Both the position numbers and the translations under genes were made by a program. DNA of 64,000 bases. It comes from Nostocales cyanobacterium Centralia_MAG_434 (GTDB lineage: Bacteria > Cyanobacteriota > Cyanobacteriia > Cyanobacteriales > Nostocaceae). Below are positions 27,282-36,951 of the stretch, in pieces. The notes under the pieces were generated by a model that was given only the letters and a program-made list of their open reading frames with translations, did no database searches and was not told where the DNA came from. Every line of letters begins with the position of its first letter. Position 1 is the stretch's first letter. The DNA is taken from NCBI GenBank assembly GCA_021324415.1, contig JAJPJF010000273.1:1-64000 (forward strand). Direction: 5' to 3'.

Positions 27282-28619
27282 ATGTCATTTCCCTGCAGTT
27301 TATTGATCCGCCACGCCCAGATTATTCTACCTAATGGAGAATTAATCATTGGGGATGTCCTGACGCGTGATCGCACAATAGTTGAAGTCGCACCAGAAAT
27401 CACCAATGCAACACCAACTAGAGAAATTGACGCACAAGGATTAACTTTGTTGCCAGGAGTGATTGACCCCCAAGTCCACTTTCGAGAACCAGGACTCGAA
27501 CACAAGGAAGACCTGTTTACTGCTAGTTGTGCTTGTGCTAAAGGGGGGGTAACCTCATTTCTGGAAATGCCCAACACGCGTCCCCCAACGATTACCCAAC
27601 AAGCTCTTAATGACAAGTTGCAACGTGCCTCCCAAAAGTGCCTTGTCAATTATGGCTTCTTTATTGGCGCAACGGCGGATCATTTGCCAGATTTAATTTT
27701 GGCTAAACCCACGCCAGGTATTAAGGTCTTTATGGGTTCCATGCATGGTCAGTTATTGGTTGATCAGGAAGCAGCATTGGAAGCCATCTTTGCTCAAGGC
27801 AAGCGCTTAATTGCCGTTCATGCTGAAGATCAAGACCGGATCAACCAAAGGCGAAAGGAATTTGCTGATATTCATGATCCAGCTATTCACTCCCAAATTC
27901 AAGATAATCAAGCAGCACTGTTGGCAACGCAGCTGGCATTAAAACTTTCTAAAAAATATCAACGCCGTCTACATATTCTACATATGTCAACGGCTCAAGA
28001 AGCAGACTTGCTACGTCAAGATAAACCGAGTTGGGTCACAGCAGAAGTCACACCACAGCATCTATTGTTAAACACAAGTGCCTATGACAAGATTGGCACG
28101 CTGGCACAAATGAATCCACCTTTGCGATCGCCTCATGATAATGAAGTCCTCTGGCAAGCTTTGCGTGATGGAGTGATTGACTTCATTGCCACAGATCATG
28201 CACCCCATACCTTAGAAGAAAAAGCCCAACAGTATCCGAATAGTCCTTCAGGAATGCCTGGGGTAGAAACTTCTCTACCTTTGATGTTAACCGCGGCAAT
28301 GCAAGGTAAGTGTAACGTTGCCCAAGTTGCTCACTGGATGTCCTCGGCTGTGGCTCAAGCTTATGGTATCCCTAACAAAGGGGCGATCGCTCCTGGTTAT
28401 GATGCTGATTTAGTTTTAGTAGATTTGAACACCTACCACCCTGTTCGACGTGAAGAACTATTAACTAAGTGTGGTTGGAGTCCTTTTGAAGGCTGGGAAC
28501 TCACTGGGTGGCCTATGATCACTATTGTTGGTGGACAGATTGTTTACGACAAAGGCAAGTTGAATACTAATGTGCGAGGTCAAGCATTAGAGTTCAAGCA
28601 AGATAAATTGCGAACTTAG
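27282..28619 (+). CDS. pyrC: Dihydroorotase-family amidohydrolase
   Basis: 445 residues. Dihydroorotase closes carbamoyl-aspartate to dihydroorotate in pyrimidine synthesis. Family blocks: GVIDPQVHFREPG (about 59-71), FLEMPNTRPP, IKVFMGSMHG, HILHMST, ATDHAPHT and a C-terminal PGYDADLVLVDL. The usual metal motif H-x-H is Q64-V-H66 here, so one histidine ligand is replaced. An upstream ATG at 27246 would add 12 residues; neither start has a clear ribosome binding site, and I prefer the one fitting the family start. I would call it pyrC, with some chance of a related cyclic amidohydrolase. Confidence 0.82.
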   Translation: MSFPCSLLIRHAQIILPNGELIIGDVLTRDRTIVEVAPEITNATPTREIDAQGLTLLPGVIDPQVHFREPGLEHKEDLFTASCACAKGGVTSFLEMPNTRPPTITQQALNDKLQRASQKCLVNYGFFIGATADHLPDLILAKPTPGIKVFMGSMHGQLLVDQEAALEAIFAQGKRLIAVHAEDQDRINQRRKEFADIHDPAIHSQIQDNQAALLATQLALKLSKKYQRRLHILHMSTAQEADLLRQDKPSWVTAEVTPQHLLLNTSAYDKIGTLAQMNPPLRSPHDNEVLWQALRDGVIDFIATDHAPHTLEEKAQQYPNSPSGMPGVETSLPLMLTAAMQGKCNVAQVAHWMSSAVAQAYGIPNKGAIAPGYDADLVLVDLNTYHPVRREELLTKCGWSPFEGWELTGWPMITIVGGQIVYDKGKLNTNVRGQALEFKQDKLRT

Positions 28620-28714
28620 TTGGGAATAATAAAAGTAAGCATAAGTTATATGACTTATGTAGGCATTTATTTTCATACAACTTTTATTCACACTCATGTT
28701 CAGCTATCAACTCT

Positions 28715-28758
28715 CCGGATTCTTGCTCTTAAGCAAGAAGAGTAAAACAGAAATCCGG
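28715..28758. other. Nested hairpin
   Basis: CCGGATT (28715-28721) pairs with AATCCGG (28752-28758), and within it CTTGCT (28722-28727) pairs with AGCAAG (28732-28737). No T tract follows on either strand. It lies about 95 bases after pyrC and may be an RNA-processing or attenuating element. Confidence 0.4.
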
Positions 28759-29111
28759 TGATAGTGACATGCCAAATTGCTCTTGTTAAAACTAACTCAG
28801 AAATAGCTAGTATGAAATTCTTTCATATTTCTTTAAAATCTGTTTTTTCCTCATTTGATGACTTTTTATGTTTTGTAGTACCTTTCATTTGGTTCTTATT
28901 AGATTCTGCTGCAAATCATCTTAATCAAGTGTTAAATGCTAAAAATACTACCAAACCTTGTCATACACAACTGATTAAAAACATAGATAAAAGTTATCAA
29001 AAGCTTCATATAAAAGATGTAGCTCTAGGGTGGGGTAAAAATAAGTATTCAAACAAGTGGAAATTAAAATTAAGATTTTGTATGATACTTAGGAAAAGTA
29101 TTTTCTGCTAA
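28758..29111 (+). CDS. Doubtful hypothetical protein
   Basis: An open frame of 117 codons, not recognised. One hydrophobic stretch (FLCFVVPFIWFLLDSAA) is followed by a Lys/Asn-rich region. No ribosome binding site is visible before the ATG, and base composition resembles the AT-rich spacer around it. An internal ATG at 28812 (MKFFHISLKS) is a possible start. It may be a chance frame. Confidence 0.25.
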   Translation: MIVTCQIALVKTNSEIASMKFFHISLKSVFSSFDDFLCFVVPFIWFLLDSAANHLNQVLNAKNTTKPCHTQLIKNIDKSYQKLHIKDVALGWGKNKYSNKWKLKLRFCMILRKSIFC

Positions 29112-29715
29112 AAAAAGCATATACAAAATCTTAATACTTCTGTCATATTAATGTTGTTGTATCTGCCCTTTCTATTCTCAGCTTACTCACCTTGTGTCTA
29201 GTGGTCAATGAAATTTTTGACTTTGTTATTGGTAAGCAGATATGCTGATTGAAAGGATGCTATCTTGAAAGCTATAGAGTAGTTTGGTTAGGGAAAACAT
29301 TTTCCAGTACTAGACAGTTGATAGATAAACTCTCGCGCTCAATAAACAACGATTTTACTCTGTCGTAGTTTGTCTGTCTGCGTAAATTTCTGGTCAGAAA
29401 GGTTTGTAGCGGTTCTTAGAAGAGTGCCAATATACTTGCAGTGCAGCTATTAAAGCACTTCAGGACTAGCTGTATCACCTATTTAAGAGAATCACTCTAC
29501 GGAGACACTTATTATTTGATACCAAGCTAGACGATTAATTATGTGATGGTACTTTGCTAATCGCTTATTTTTCTCAAAAATCAGCAGATATCAGTGCTGA
29601 AGAACAGCCTGTTGAACAATTTTGCAAAAAACATCTGGTAACTAAAATGACAATGTTAGTTATAGTCCGTGATGAACGAGGTAGTGGTAGATTTGAGTGC
29701 ATCAGTTAACGCTAA
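29112..29715. other. 600-base gap, possible gene remnant
   Basis: No complete gene. From about 29556 to the stop near 29708 one frame reads LLIAYFSQKSADISAEEQPV, then continues to TMLVIVRDERGSGRFECIS. This looks protein-like but has no start codon except TTG, with a stop just upstream. It may be the tail of a degraded gene. The rest shows nothing. Confidence 0.3.
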
Positions 29716-30216
29716 TCAGTGATCAGTTATTAGTAAAGGATTTGATAACTGATCACTGGTAACTGGTAACTGATAATTGAATGGTATGATTTTGGCTTGA
29801 CGTATACCCTCCTCTTGAGAAGTCAAATGCACTTGAAGATAATTATCAGGTTTGTAAGGCATTCGTTCTGACCACTCGATTGCCACAATTCCTGGGCTAA
29901 CCTCAATACCTTCCCAATAAGTTTCTATATTCAAAGCGGCAACTTCTGTCGGCTCTAAGCGATAGAGATCTAAATGATAAAGGGGAAGACGTCCTTCAGT
30001 GTACTCATTAATAAGAGTGAATGTGGGACTGACAATTGGGAAGGTAATACCTAATCCTTCACCAATGCCCTGCACTAGGGTAGTTTTACCCGCGCCTAAA
30101 TCACCTTCTAATAGAAGAATACTACCAGGAGTTAACAATTGACCGAGGGCAATTCCAAGTGATCGCGTAGCTTCTGCATTTGGAAGAACAATTGTCATTG
30201 TGGAGTCATTGGTCAT
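29716..30216 (-). CDS. tsaE: tRNA threonylcarbamoyladenosine synthesis ATPase TsaE
   Basis: 166 residues. TsaE is the ATPase partner of TsaB-TsaD in making t6A37 on ANN-decoding tRNAs. Walker A is GDLGAGKTT (about 39-47). Also seen are SPTFTLINEY, YHLDLYRL and IAIEWSER-like IVAIEWSE, all family signatures. The last 20 residues (QLPVTSDQLSNPLLITDH) are not family sequence: they are translated from ATCAGTTATCAG-type short tandem repeats that extend the 3' end. It lies 41 bases downstream of yvcK and is probably co-transcribed with it. Confidence 0.92.
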   Translation of the reverse strand: MTNDSTMTIVLPNAEATRSLGIALGQLLTPGSILLLEGDLGAGKTTLVQGIGEGLGITFPIVSPTFTLINEYTEGRLPLYHLDLYRLEPTEVAALNIETYWEGIEVSPGIVAIEWSERMPYKPDNYLQVHLTSQEEGIRQAKIIPFNYQLPVTSDQLSNPLLITDH

Positions 30217-30257
30217 TGGTCATTAGTCATTAATTACAAAAGACAAAAGACATATCC

Positions 30258-31625
30258 TTATTTTCCCTGATGAGCTCCGCCATACCATTTCAATAAAACC
30301 CTTGCTAGCTTCTGAGAATCGTGACGTACACAACCTGTTTCATCCTCATGCATAACATTGGCTAGGACAATGCGCCGTCCTAGTTGGGATACGGCTTCGC
30401 GGTCTAGAAAGACGGGGTGAGAGTTTTGTTGAGCATAGCGGATGAGTGCGCGTTCGCTAGGGGATTTTTTATGTACAAGTACAGCATTAAATAAACGTTG
30501 GCCGCAAGCAAGATCAATTGCTCTAATGTGGTCAGCAACAGTGTACCCTTGAGTTTCTCCTGGTTGAGTCATAATGTTGCAGACATAAATCCGGGGAACA
30601 ACGGATGCGGCGATCGCATCTGCAATTTCTCGCACCAATAAGTTTGGGATAACGCTTGTGTAAAGACTGCCTGGACCCATGATAATGTAGTCTGCTTCTT
30701 TTATTGCCTTGATAGCTGCTGGCAATGCTGGAGGATTAGCAGGAATACAACCAATCTTAACGATATTACCCCCCGCTTCAGTAATTTTCGACTCACCCTC
30801 AATCCGACGACCATCAGCTAAATCTGCCCAGAGGCGAACATCACTAAGAGTTGCTGGTAAAACTTGTCCTCGGATAGCCAGAACTTTGGAACTGGCAGCG
30901 ATCGCGCGTTCTAAATCACCAGTAATATCACTGAGTGCTGTCAAGAATAAATTGCCAAAACTATGACCCGTCAAGCCGTCTCCTGCACGAAAACGGTACT
31001 GAAACAGTTCTGTCAATAACTTTTCTTCGTCTGCTAGGGCTGCCAAACAATTGCGAATATCACCTGGTGGCAAAACACCGATTTCTCGACGTAACCGACC
31101 TGAAGAACCGCCATCATCTGCTACAGTAACAATTGCGGTAGTATTAGCGCTGTAGGTTTTTAACCCTCTGAGTAGTGTAGATAGCCCTGTGCCACCTCCA
31201 ATGACTACAATTTTTGGACCTCGGTACAATCGGCGATGTGCCATAAGAACATCAATAAGTTCCTCATCACCTTCTTGTCTGAACGCTTGAGTAATTGAAC
31301 CTACCGTGCGGGTCTGTCCCCAAAGAAGCAACAGTAAGCCACTCAGCATCACAAGTGGTCCGCTAATGTAATAGGGTAAGATGTCTGTGATTAGTCCCAG
31401 AAAGTCCCTTAACAACTGAATCATCCAAAAAATTGGTGTCAGTTTAATCGAAATAGCTAACCCCAGACTTGCTAGCACGACACCCCCCACACTAATCAAC
31501 AGCCAGCGTTTTACCGACAATCCAGGGGATAACCACTTAAACCACTGGTTGACTCGATAGGACGTGCGACTGCGGGACTGCTTTTGCAGAGTATTTAGGG
31601 CTTGTCTGAGAAAACCAATTGACAT
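30258..31625 (-). CDS. yvcK: YvcK/CofD-like gluconeogenesis factor
   Basis: 455 residues. YvcK proteins bind UDP-GlcNAc and influence carbon partitioning and cell-wall metabolism. The soluble domain starts at [19 protein letters not shown] (about 135-153), then [33 protein letters not shown], and [14 protein letters not shown]. As usual in cyanobacteria, an N-terminal extension of about 110 residues carries two hydrophobic membrane segments (about 41-63 and 85-105). tsaE follows on the same strand. Confidence 0.9.
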   Translation of the reverse strand: MSIGFLRQALNTLQKQSRSRTSYRVNQWFKWLSPGLSVKRWLLISVGGVVLASLGLAISIKLTPIFWMIQLLRDFLGLITDILPYYISGPLVMLSGLLLLLWGQTRTVGSITQAFRQEGDEELIDVLMAHRRLYRGPKIVVIGGGTGLSTLLRGLKTYSANTTAIVTVADDGGSSGRLRREIGVLPPGDIRNCLAALADEEKLLTELFQYRFRAGDGLTGHSFGNLFLTALSDITGDLERAIAASSKVLAIRGQVLPATLSDVRLWADLADGRRIEGESKITEAGGNIVKIGCIPANPPALPAAIKAIKEADYIIMGPGSLYTSVIPNLLVREIADAIAASVVPRIYVCNIMTQPGETQGYTVADHIRAIDLACGQRLFNAVLVHKKSPSERALIRYAQQNSHPVFLDREAVSQLGRRIVLANVMHEDETGCVRHDSQKLARVLLKWYGGAHQGK

Positions 31626-31791
31626 ACCTTGTTTGGAGCAGTGGTATAAACAACAATGAATAACAGAAAATGTACACTACCTGGCCTAAATGCCAAGTAT
31701 GGAATTATTACAATTTTGATTAAGAAGGCTTAGTCCCAACTGTTTCCCATTCATAGCAAAATCATACCCAGACTTGGTTAAAGAGATATTA

Positions 31792-32283
31792 ATGGAAAAA
31801 CGAATTTTAGGATTAGATCCTGGTTTGGCTATCTTGGGGTTTGGGGCAATTACCTGCAAACAATACGAAACAAAGGCGCAAGATGGTTCTGTCACCTTAC
31901 TAGACTTTGGCGTCATTAGCACACCAGCAAATACAGAAGTCGGACAGAGACTTTGTACTTTATATGATGATTTGCACACCCTGATTGCGGAATTGAAGCC
32001 TGAACTAGTAGCGATAGAAAAATTATTCTTCTATCGTATGTCGAATACTATCTTAGTAGCACAGGCAAGGGGTGTATTGATGTTGGTACTGGGGCAGTGT
32101 CAAATCCCAACTGTCGAATTTACCCCAGCTCAAATTAAACAGGCTTTAACAGGATATGGCAACGCTGAGAAATACGAAGTCCAACAGGCAGTGGCACGAG
32201 AGTTAAATTTGGCCGAAATTCCCAAGCCAGATGATGCAGCAGATGCACTAGCCGTAGCGTTGACAGCTTGGTTTCAGGTGTAG
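31792..32283 (+). CDS. ruvC: Holliday junction resolvase RuvC
   Basis: 163 residues. RuvC cuts Holliday junctions delivered by RuvAB. The catalytic acids are visible: Asp in [10 protein letters not shown], Glu in AIEKLFF, and the paired Asp of [13 protein letters not shown]. The frame opens at 31774, but the family begins [11 protein letters not shown], so I use the ATG at 31792. It is divergent from yvcK. Confidence 0.95.
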   Translation: MEKRILGLDPGLAILGFGAITCKQYETKAQDGSVTLLDFGVISTPANTEVGQRLCTLYDDLHTLIAELKPELVAIEKLFFYRMSNTILVAQARGVLMLVLGQCQIPTVEFTPAQIKQALTGYGNAEKYEVQQAVARELNLAEIPKPDDAADALAVALTAWFQV

Positions 32284-32362
32284 TTTGTCATAAGTTGCAA
32301 CAAAAGGGTATTGACCCCAATCTTCTGTAAGACTGGTGAGGTATATTTTTATTTCAAAACAA

Positions 32363-32507
32363 CGTAGAGACATTGCATGGCAACGTCCCTACGCACAAGG
32401 AGTGGGAGCATTTCCTGAATGGAATCAGTAGTGCGTTCGCGAAGCGTGTGCTTTGCACTCACGTCTCGCTCGCTTGAGATATTCAGCGAGCAAGATGCTC
32501 GCACTAC
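32363..32507. repeat. Two adjacent palindromic intergenic repeats
   Basis: CGTAGAGAC (32363-32371) faces GTCCCTACG (32385-32393) with an inner TGC/GCA, the common cyanobacterial GTAGAGACG-type inverted repeat. Next to it, GTAGTGCG (32428-32435) is exactly complementary to CGCACTAC (32500-32507), enclosing TTCGCGAA, a GTGTGC/GCACTC stem and GCTCGCT/AGCGAGC. Both are non-coding. They lie between the convergent ruvC and get3d genes. Confidence 0.65.
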
Positions 32508-32560
32508 AAAATAAATCTGCCAAATTGGGATGCTCCTCAAGGCGTGTTCACTAATGGCTC

Positions 32561-33751
32561 TTAACCAACTTTTACATTCTCACTAAAGCGGATTTTGAGA
32601 TAGTCTTCCTCCATTTTGGCTCCGGATGGTTGGAGTGCTGCAAGGGCTTGTGGTAAGACTAAGTTACGGCGGTGGTTGCCAATTGTGATATTTAATTCAT
32701 CACCCGATTTACTAAGTTGAATCTGGTTTTTGGGAATCCCAGGTAAGTAAAGCTCTAAGCTGTATTGATTTTGCTCTTGAATGACTTTGATAGTTGTTTC
32801 TTTGTAATAAACTTGAGTCGGGTCTTCGTTATGGTAGAGCGTTTCTTTTAGACGCTCCAAGGCAGCTAAGCCACACATTTCTTCAGAAAACAATGGCACT
32901 TCCTTAACAGGTAGAGGATGGAAGTTTTCATGGATTTCTTGGCGATACTGCTGCTGATTTGTTTTCCAACGTTGGAAAAAAGGGTCTTGCACTTCGCTAG
33001 GAATGATTCGATTGGCAACAACTAAATCTGTTGCCACATTGTACAAGCTTAAATAAGCATGGGCGCGCAGGGACTCTTTAATGACCATCTTTTCCGGGTT
33101 AGTTACCAAGCGCACTGAGGTTTGACTGTTGTCCGTCAATACCTTTTCCAGCGCTTCAATTTGTTGATAAAACTCGTAAGGCGCATCCATAACTTCTTTA
33201 TCTGGCAAAGAAAAACCAGCGATCGGCTTAAAGATAGGTTCTACAAGTGGTCTGAGTGCTACTGAGATATTTTGAAAGGGTTTATAAAAACGGCGCATAT
33301 ACCAGCCGCTCACTTCTGGTAGACTTAGCAAGCGTAGTGCTGTTCCTGTGGGAGCTGAGTCGATAATCAACACATCAAACTCGCCCTCATCATAATGGCG
33401 TTTCATCCTTACCAAGCCGAAAATCTCATCCATGCCTGGTAAAATTGCTAACTCTTCTGCCTGTACTCCTTCCAAACCTCGTGCTTGTAACACTTGGGTA
33501 ATGTAACGTTTCACCGAACCCCAGTTTGCTTCTAGTTCTTGCAGCGCATCTAGTTCCGCACCCCACAAATTTGGACGGATTTGCCGTGGTGCATGTCCTA
33601 GTTCAAGGTCGAAGCTATCTGCCAGAGAGTGAGCGGGGTCTGTGCTTAAAACTAGTGTACGATAACCTAGTTCTGCACATCTGAGGCCAGTGGCGGCGGC
33701 TACAGAGGTTTTTCCTACACCGCCTTTGCCTGTCATCAAAATTACACGCAT
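32561..33751 (-). CDS. Get3d: ArsA/GET3-type ATPase with alpha-crystallin domain
   Basis: 396 residues. The ATPase part has the deviant Walker [10 protein letters not shown] (8-16), the [12 protein letters not shown] switch I and [15 protein letters not shown]. The tail (about 315-396, [19 protein letters not shown] to [12 protein letters not shown]) is an alpha-crystallin/Hsp20-like sandwich. This fusion defines the Get3d branch of cyanobacteria and plastids, related to tail-anchor targeting GET3. The client is unknown. The zinc CxxC of eukaryotic GET3 is not seen. The frame opens at 33829, but homology starts at the Met at 33751, which also leaves a clean 37-base gap to the upstream gene. 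Confidence 0.88.
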   Translation of the reverse strand: MRVILMTGKGGVGKTSVAAATGLRCAELGYRTLVLSTDPAHSLADSFDLELGHAPRQIRPNLWGAELDALQELEANWGSVKRYITQVLQARGLEGVQAEELAILPGMDEIFGLVRMKRHYDEGEFDVLIIDSAPTGTALRLLSLPEVSGWYMRRFYKPFQNISVALRPLVEPIFKPIAGFSLPDKEVMDAPYEFYQQIEALEKVLTDNSQTSVRLVTNPEKMVIKESLRAHAYLSLYNVATDLVVANRIIPSEVQDPFFQRWKTNQQQYRQEIHENFHPLPVKEVPLFSEEMCGLAALERLKETLYHNEDPTQVYYKETTIKVIQEQNQYSLELYLPGIPKNQIQLSKSGDELNITIGNHRRNLVLPQALAALQPSGAKMEEDYLKIRFSENVKVG

Positions 33752-33788
33752 GAATGATCTGTCTGAGAAGTTTTTACATTTATTTACA

Positions 33789-34178
33789 TTATCGACTGTT
33801 TCTTGCCAATAGATGCTGCTGCAACACATTTAGACGTGAACAGTTCCAATAATCAATGTGGGAAATTATCAAACCTTCCGAGTTGAGGCGCAATTCACTC
33901 CAGCCAGAGATGTGAATTCGCGGTTTCCAAGGAAGGGGAGAATTCCAACTGAGTGTCCACTCACTTTTGATCGTGTCCCCCAAACGCTGGATTTTATGTA
34001 AGTCCATTTTTGTGTCTATAAACCAAGTCTTGATGAATTTAATCATCTGCTTATACCGCTCAACCCCACTAAATTTGTTAAGCGGGTCTTGAAAATAAAC
34101 ATCTTGAGCGTAGATACTGTAGGTCTGATTAACAGGAAATCTTTGATAGTCTTCTTTAAGAATTTGAATGATATCCAT
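33789..34178 (-). CDS. DUF2358 NTF2-like protein
   Basis: 129 residues. Sequence [26 protein letters not shown], with the later [23 protein letters not shown] and [10 protein letters not shown], matches the cone-shaped NTF2-like fold of DUF2358, common in cyanobacteria and plants. The fold commonly forms a hydrophobic pocket; no catalytic set is obvious. It sits 37 bases upstream of get3d on the same strand, so the two are probably co-transcribed. Confidence 0.8.
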   Translation of the reverse strand: MDIIQILKEDYQRFPVNQTYSIYAQDVYFQDPLNKFSGVERYKQMIKFIKTWFIDTKMDLHKIQRLGDTIKSEWTLSWNSPLPWKPRIHISGWSELRLNSEGLIISHIDYWNCSRLNVLQQHLLARNSR

Positions 34179-34275
34179 GTTATTCTTGGTTGGTTATGAG
34201 TTGAGTGTGGTTAGTTTTTTGACTAGATATCACCCAAGCTTCTACTAACCACCAGTCTAAAATCTTAAATTTGCT

Positions 34276-34845
34276 TCAAACTTCTACTTCATCCCATAGT
34301 CGTTCTAATTGGCGCTGCCAAGCAGCCAAAACCTCTTCTTGCACCTGTGGGGTTTGGTCGAAGTCACCCATTAATCCTTCTGCATAAAAGCGCTCTAGGC
34401 TTTGCATTGTGGCTTGCATAGATTGACCTTGTTGTTTTGCAGCCACGATGATCTGCCGGATACGGGTTTCTGTCAGCCTATTAAAGGCATCATCTAAACC
34501 AACCTCAAACATGGCTAGAAGTTGGGCGATCGCATCTCGAAAATCGTCCACAACTAAACTGCGGCAGTTATGCTGAAAAACTCCCCACACTACGTCTTGA
34601 TGTATAGCGTAACGTACTTCGTGAGTATCATCAAAGTTGGCTTCTAATAACTGTTCTAAAAACGGTAAGGCATCTTGTATGGATGCAATTGGTAGTAAAA
34701 CTCTGATCCAACTTTCATCGTCTGAGAGTATAACCAACAGCCGTAGATCAGAAGTTTCTATTTGCCAAGAACCAGGTGCAACAGCATTAACAGATGCTGC
34801 ACCAAATAACTCTACTAGCGTATCTGCAATTTCTGAAGGTATCAT
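34276..34845 (-). CDS. Conserved cyanobacterial protein, chaperone-like fold
   Basis: 189 residues, function not recognised. The first 115 residues alternate strands and helices (LLVILSDDESWIRVLLPIASI; VVWGVFQHNCRSL) in a pattern like small secretion-chaperone or YbjN folds. The rest is helical and acidic. It precedes the DUF2358 and get3d genes by 97 bases on the same strand, and so may share their transcript. The fold suggestion is inference from the strand pattern only. Confidence 0.65.
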   Translation of the reverse strand: MIPSEIADTLVELFGAASVNAVAPGSWQIETSDLRLLVILSDDESWIRVLLPIASIQDALPFLEQLLEANFDDTHEVRYAIHQDVVWGVFQHNCRSLVVDDFRDAIAQLLAMFEVGLDDAFNRLTETRIRQIIVAAKQQGQSMQATMQSLERFYAEGLMGDFDQTPQVQEEVLAAWQRQLERLWDEVEV

Positions 34846-35044
34846 AGACTTTTTTTATGCTTCAGCCTCTAGCGTATCGCTTTGAGTGTTCTACTGCTCT
34901 AGTGCGATCTCTCCCTTAGGGAGCAAGTTTTGAACAGTCAAGGGTTAAGTAACATTGCATCTGTTAACACACTCAGTACGAACCTAAAAACGGTGTTGTA
35001 AAATAGTAAGAGATGGATTCGAGGAACCATTTTACTGGTCATAA

Positions 35045-36850
35045 ATGCCTATCGAGACTATCTTTGGTAACCTTCAAGGTCTAAAGTCCAGCCAGCTAAA
35101 ACAACTACAGCGGCTGTATCACCACCAGCGTATACCGGGCGATCGCATCACTACGCCCGAGTTTTCCCAGCGACTGGCAGCAATTAGCAGTGAAATCAAC
35201 CAGCCCATATGTGCCTACCTCAACCGTCGTGGACAGGTGATTCGCGTCGGCATAGGCTCACCGCGTCAGACGCAAATTCCACCACTGGAACTGCCCCGAT
35301 ATGGTGCAGAGCGACTGAGCGGTATTCGTTGTATATCTACTCATCTTAAGTCAGAGCCACCTAATGAAGCAGCGCTAACAGCTATGGCACTGCAAAGATT
35401 AGATGCCCTGGTAGTGTTAAACATTACCGGGACGGGATTTCAACGACGGGGTGGTGGCGCGACTGGGTATGTTAAAGAAGCTTATTTAGCTCATTTGATA
35501 CCCCAAGATTCTCGTATTCTGCTAACAGCCAGTCCTGCAATAAAAAAAGTTTCTCCTGATCCATCCTCTGAGAGTGGAGGAGTTGGAAAAGGTCAGGAAA
35601 AATGGAGCAATTTGTCATCTCCAAATTGGAGCGTATCACCGCCCATGAGTCTGGATATGTTGACAAAGCAGGACTTTATCGATCTGGTTGAAGAACTAGA
35701 AGCAGAATTCCGACGAGAATTTGTTGCCCAAGAAGTAGACACTGACCATGATCGTGTCCTCATTGTCGGTGTAATGACCGATGATATGACTGCTCAATAC
35801 TTCCAAAACACCTTGGCAGAATTAGGGCGCTTGGTAGATACAGCAGGAGGAGAAGTCTTACAGATGATGCGGCAAAAGCGATCGCGCATTCATCCTCAGA
35901 CATTAGTTGGTGAAGGTAAAGTCCAAGAAATCGCTCTCACTGCCCAAACTTTGGGAGCCAATCTCGTAGTCTTTGACCACGACCTCTCACCAGCACAAAT
36001 CCGCAACCTAGAGGCTCAAATTGGTGTTCGAGTGGTTGACCGCACTGAAGTGATTTTGGATATCTTTGCCCAACGGGCTCAGTCTCGTGCTGGTAAGTTA
36101 CAAGTTGAGTTAGCACAGTTAGAATACATGCTACCGCGACTGACTGGTAGAGGCCAAGCAATGTCCAGGCTCGGTGGTGGTATTGGTACGCGTGGTCCTG
36201 GTGAAACAAAACTAGAAACCGAACGCCGTGCCATTGGAAGACGTATCGCCAGACTCCAACAGGAAGTTAACCAGCTACAAGCACACCGAGAGCGGTTGCG
36301 ACAGCGGCGACAACATCAGGACGTTCCTTCAGTGGCATTGGTTGGTTATACCAACGCTGGTAAATCCACTCTATTGAATGCCCTCACAAATGCTGAAGTT
36401 TACACTGCTGATCAATTATTCGCCACTCTTGATCCCACTACGCGCCGTCTTGTGATTCCTCATGCAACAAATGGCGAGCCACAAGAAATTCTACTGACAG
36501 ATACAGTGGGTTTTATTCACGAACTACCTGCATCTTTAATGGATGCCTTCCGCGCTACCCTAGAAGAAGTCACAGAAGCAGATGCGTTACTTCATCTGGT
36601 AGATTTGTCCCACCCTGCTTGGTTGAGTCATATTCGATCAGTCAGGGAAATCCTAGCGCAAATGCCGGTGACACCTGGTCCAGCACTCGTCGCTTTTAAC
36701 AAAATAGATCAAGTAAGTAGCGAGACTTTAGCCCTAGCGCAGGAAGAATTTCCTTTAGCAGTATTTATTTCAGCAGACAAGCGCTTAGGATTGGAGACCT
36801 TACGGCAGGGTCTTGGTCATCTGGTTCAGTATGCCGTCTCTTCTCGATAA
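35045..36850 (+). CDS. hflX: Ribosome-associated GTPase HflX
   Basis: 601 residues. HflX binds the 50S subunit and splits stalled ribosomes. The glycine-rich linker SRLGGGIGTRGPGETKLE (about 377-394) is diagnostic. The G domain follows: G1 GYTNAGKST, G3 DTVGFIHELP, G4 FNKID. About 230 residues precede the canonical HflX N domain, beginning IFGNLQGLKSSQLKQLQRLYH. This long N-terminal region with YLNRRGQVIRVGIG is typical for cyanobacteria. A Ser/Gly-rich linker (PSSESGGVGKGQEKW) joins it. A perfect terminator follows. Confidence 0.95.
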   Translation: MPIETIFGNLQGLKSSQLKQLQRLYHHQRIPGDRITTPEFSQRLAAISSEINQPICAYLNRRGQVIRVGIGSPRQTQIPPLELPRYGAERLSGIRCISTHLKSEPPNEAALTAMALQRLDALVVLNITGTGFQRRGGGATGYVKEAYLAHLIPQDSRILLTASPAIKKVSPDPSSESGGVGKGQEKWSNLSSPNWSVSPPMSLDMLTKQDFIDLVEELEAEFRREFVAQEVDTDHDRVLIVGVMTDDMTAQYFQNTLAELGRLVDTAGGEVLQMMRQKRSRIHPQTLVGEGKVQEIALTAQTLGANLVVFDHDLSPAQIRNLEAQIGVRVVDRTEVILDIFAQRAQSRAGKLQVELAQLEYMLPRLTGRGQAMSRLGGGIGTRGPGETKLETERRAIGRRIARLQQEVNQLQAHRERLRQRRQHQDVPSVALVGYTNAGKSTLLNALTNAEVYTADQLFATLDPTTRRLVIPHATNGEPQEILLTDTVGFIHELPASLMDAFRATLEEVTEADALLHLVDLSHPAWLSHIRSVREILAQMPVTPGPALVAFNKIDQVSSETLALAQEEFPLAVFISADKRLGLETLRQGLGHLVQYAVSSR

Positions 36851-36878
36851 GAATTATAGATTTATATAGATCTTCTTG

Positions 36879-36909
36879 AAACAGTTTGTTGCACAACAAA
36901 CTGTTTTTT
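36879..36909 (+). terminator. Intrinsic terminator of hflX
   Basis: AACAGTTTGTTG (36880-36891) and CAACAAACTGTT (36894-36905) are perfect complements, and the right arm runs into TTTTTT. The spacing to the hflX stop is about 30 bases. It separates hflX from corA. Confidence 0.85.
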
Positions 36910-36951
36910 CGTATTATGCTTTGGTTTTGAGGATCAAACAGGGAAATTTAT

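Noticed and set aside
27095-27649. 184-codon minus-strand frame over the pyrC start
   Set aside because: It lies antisense to the conserved N terminus of the dihydroorotase and has no family resemblance.
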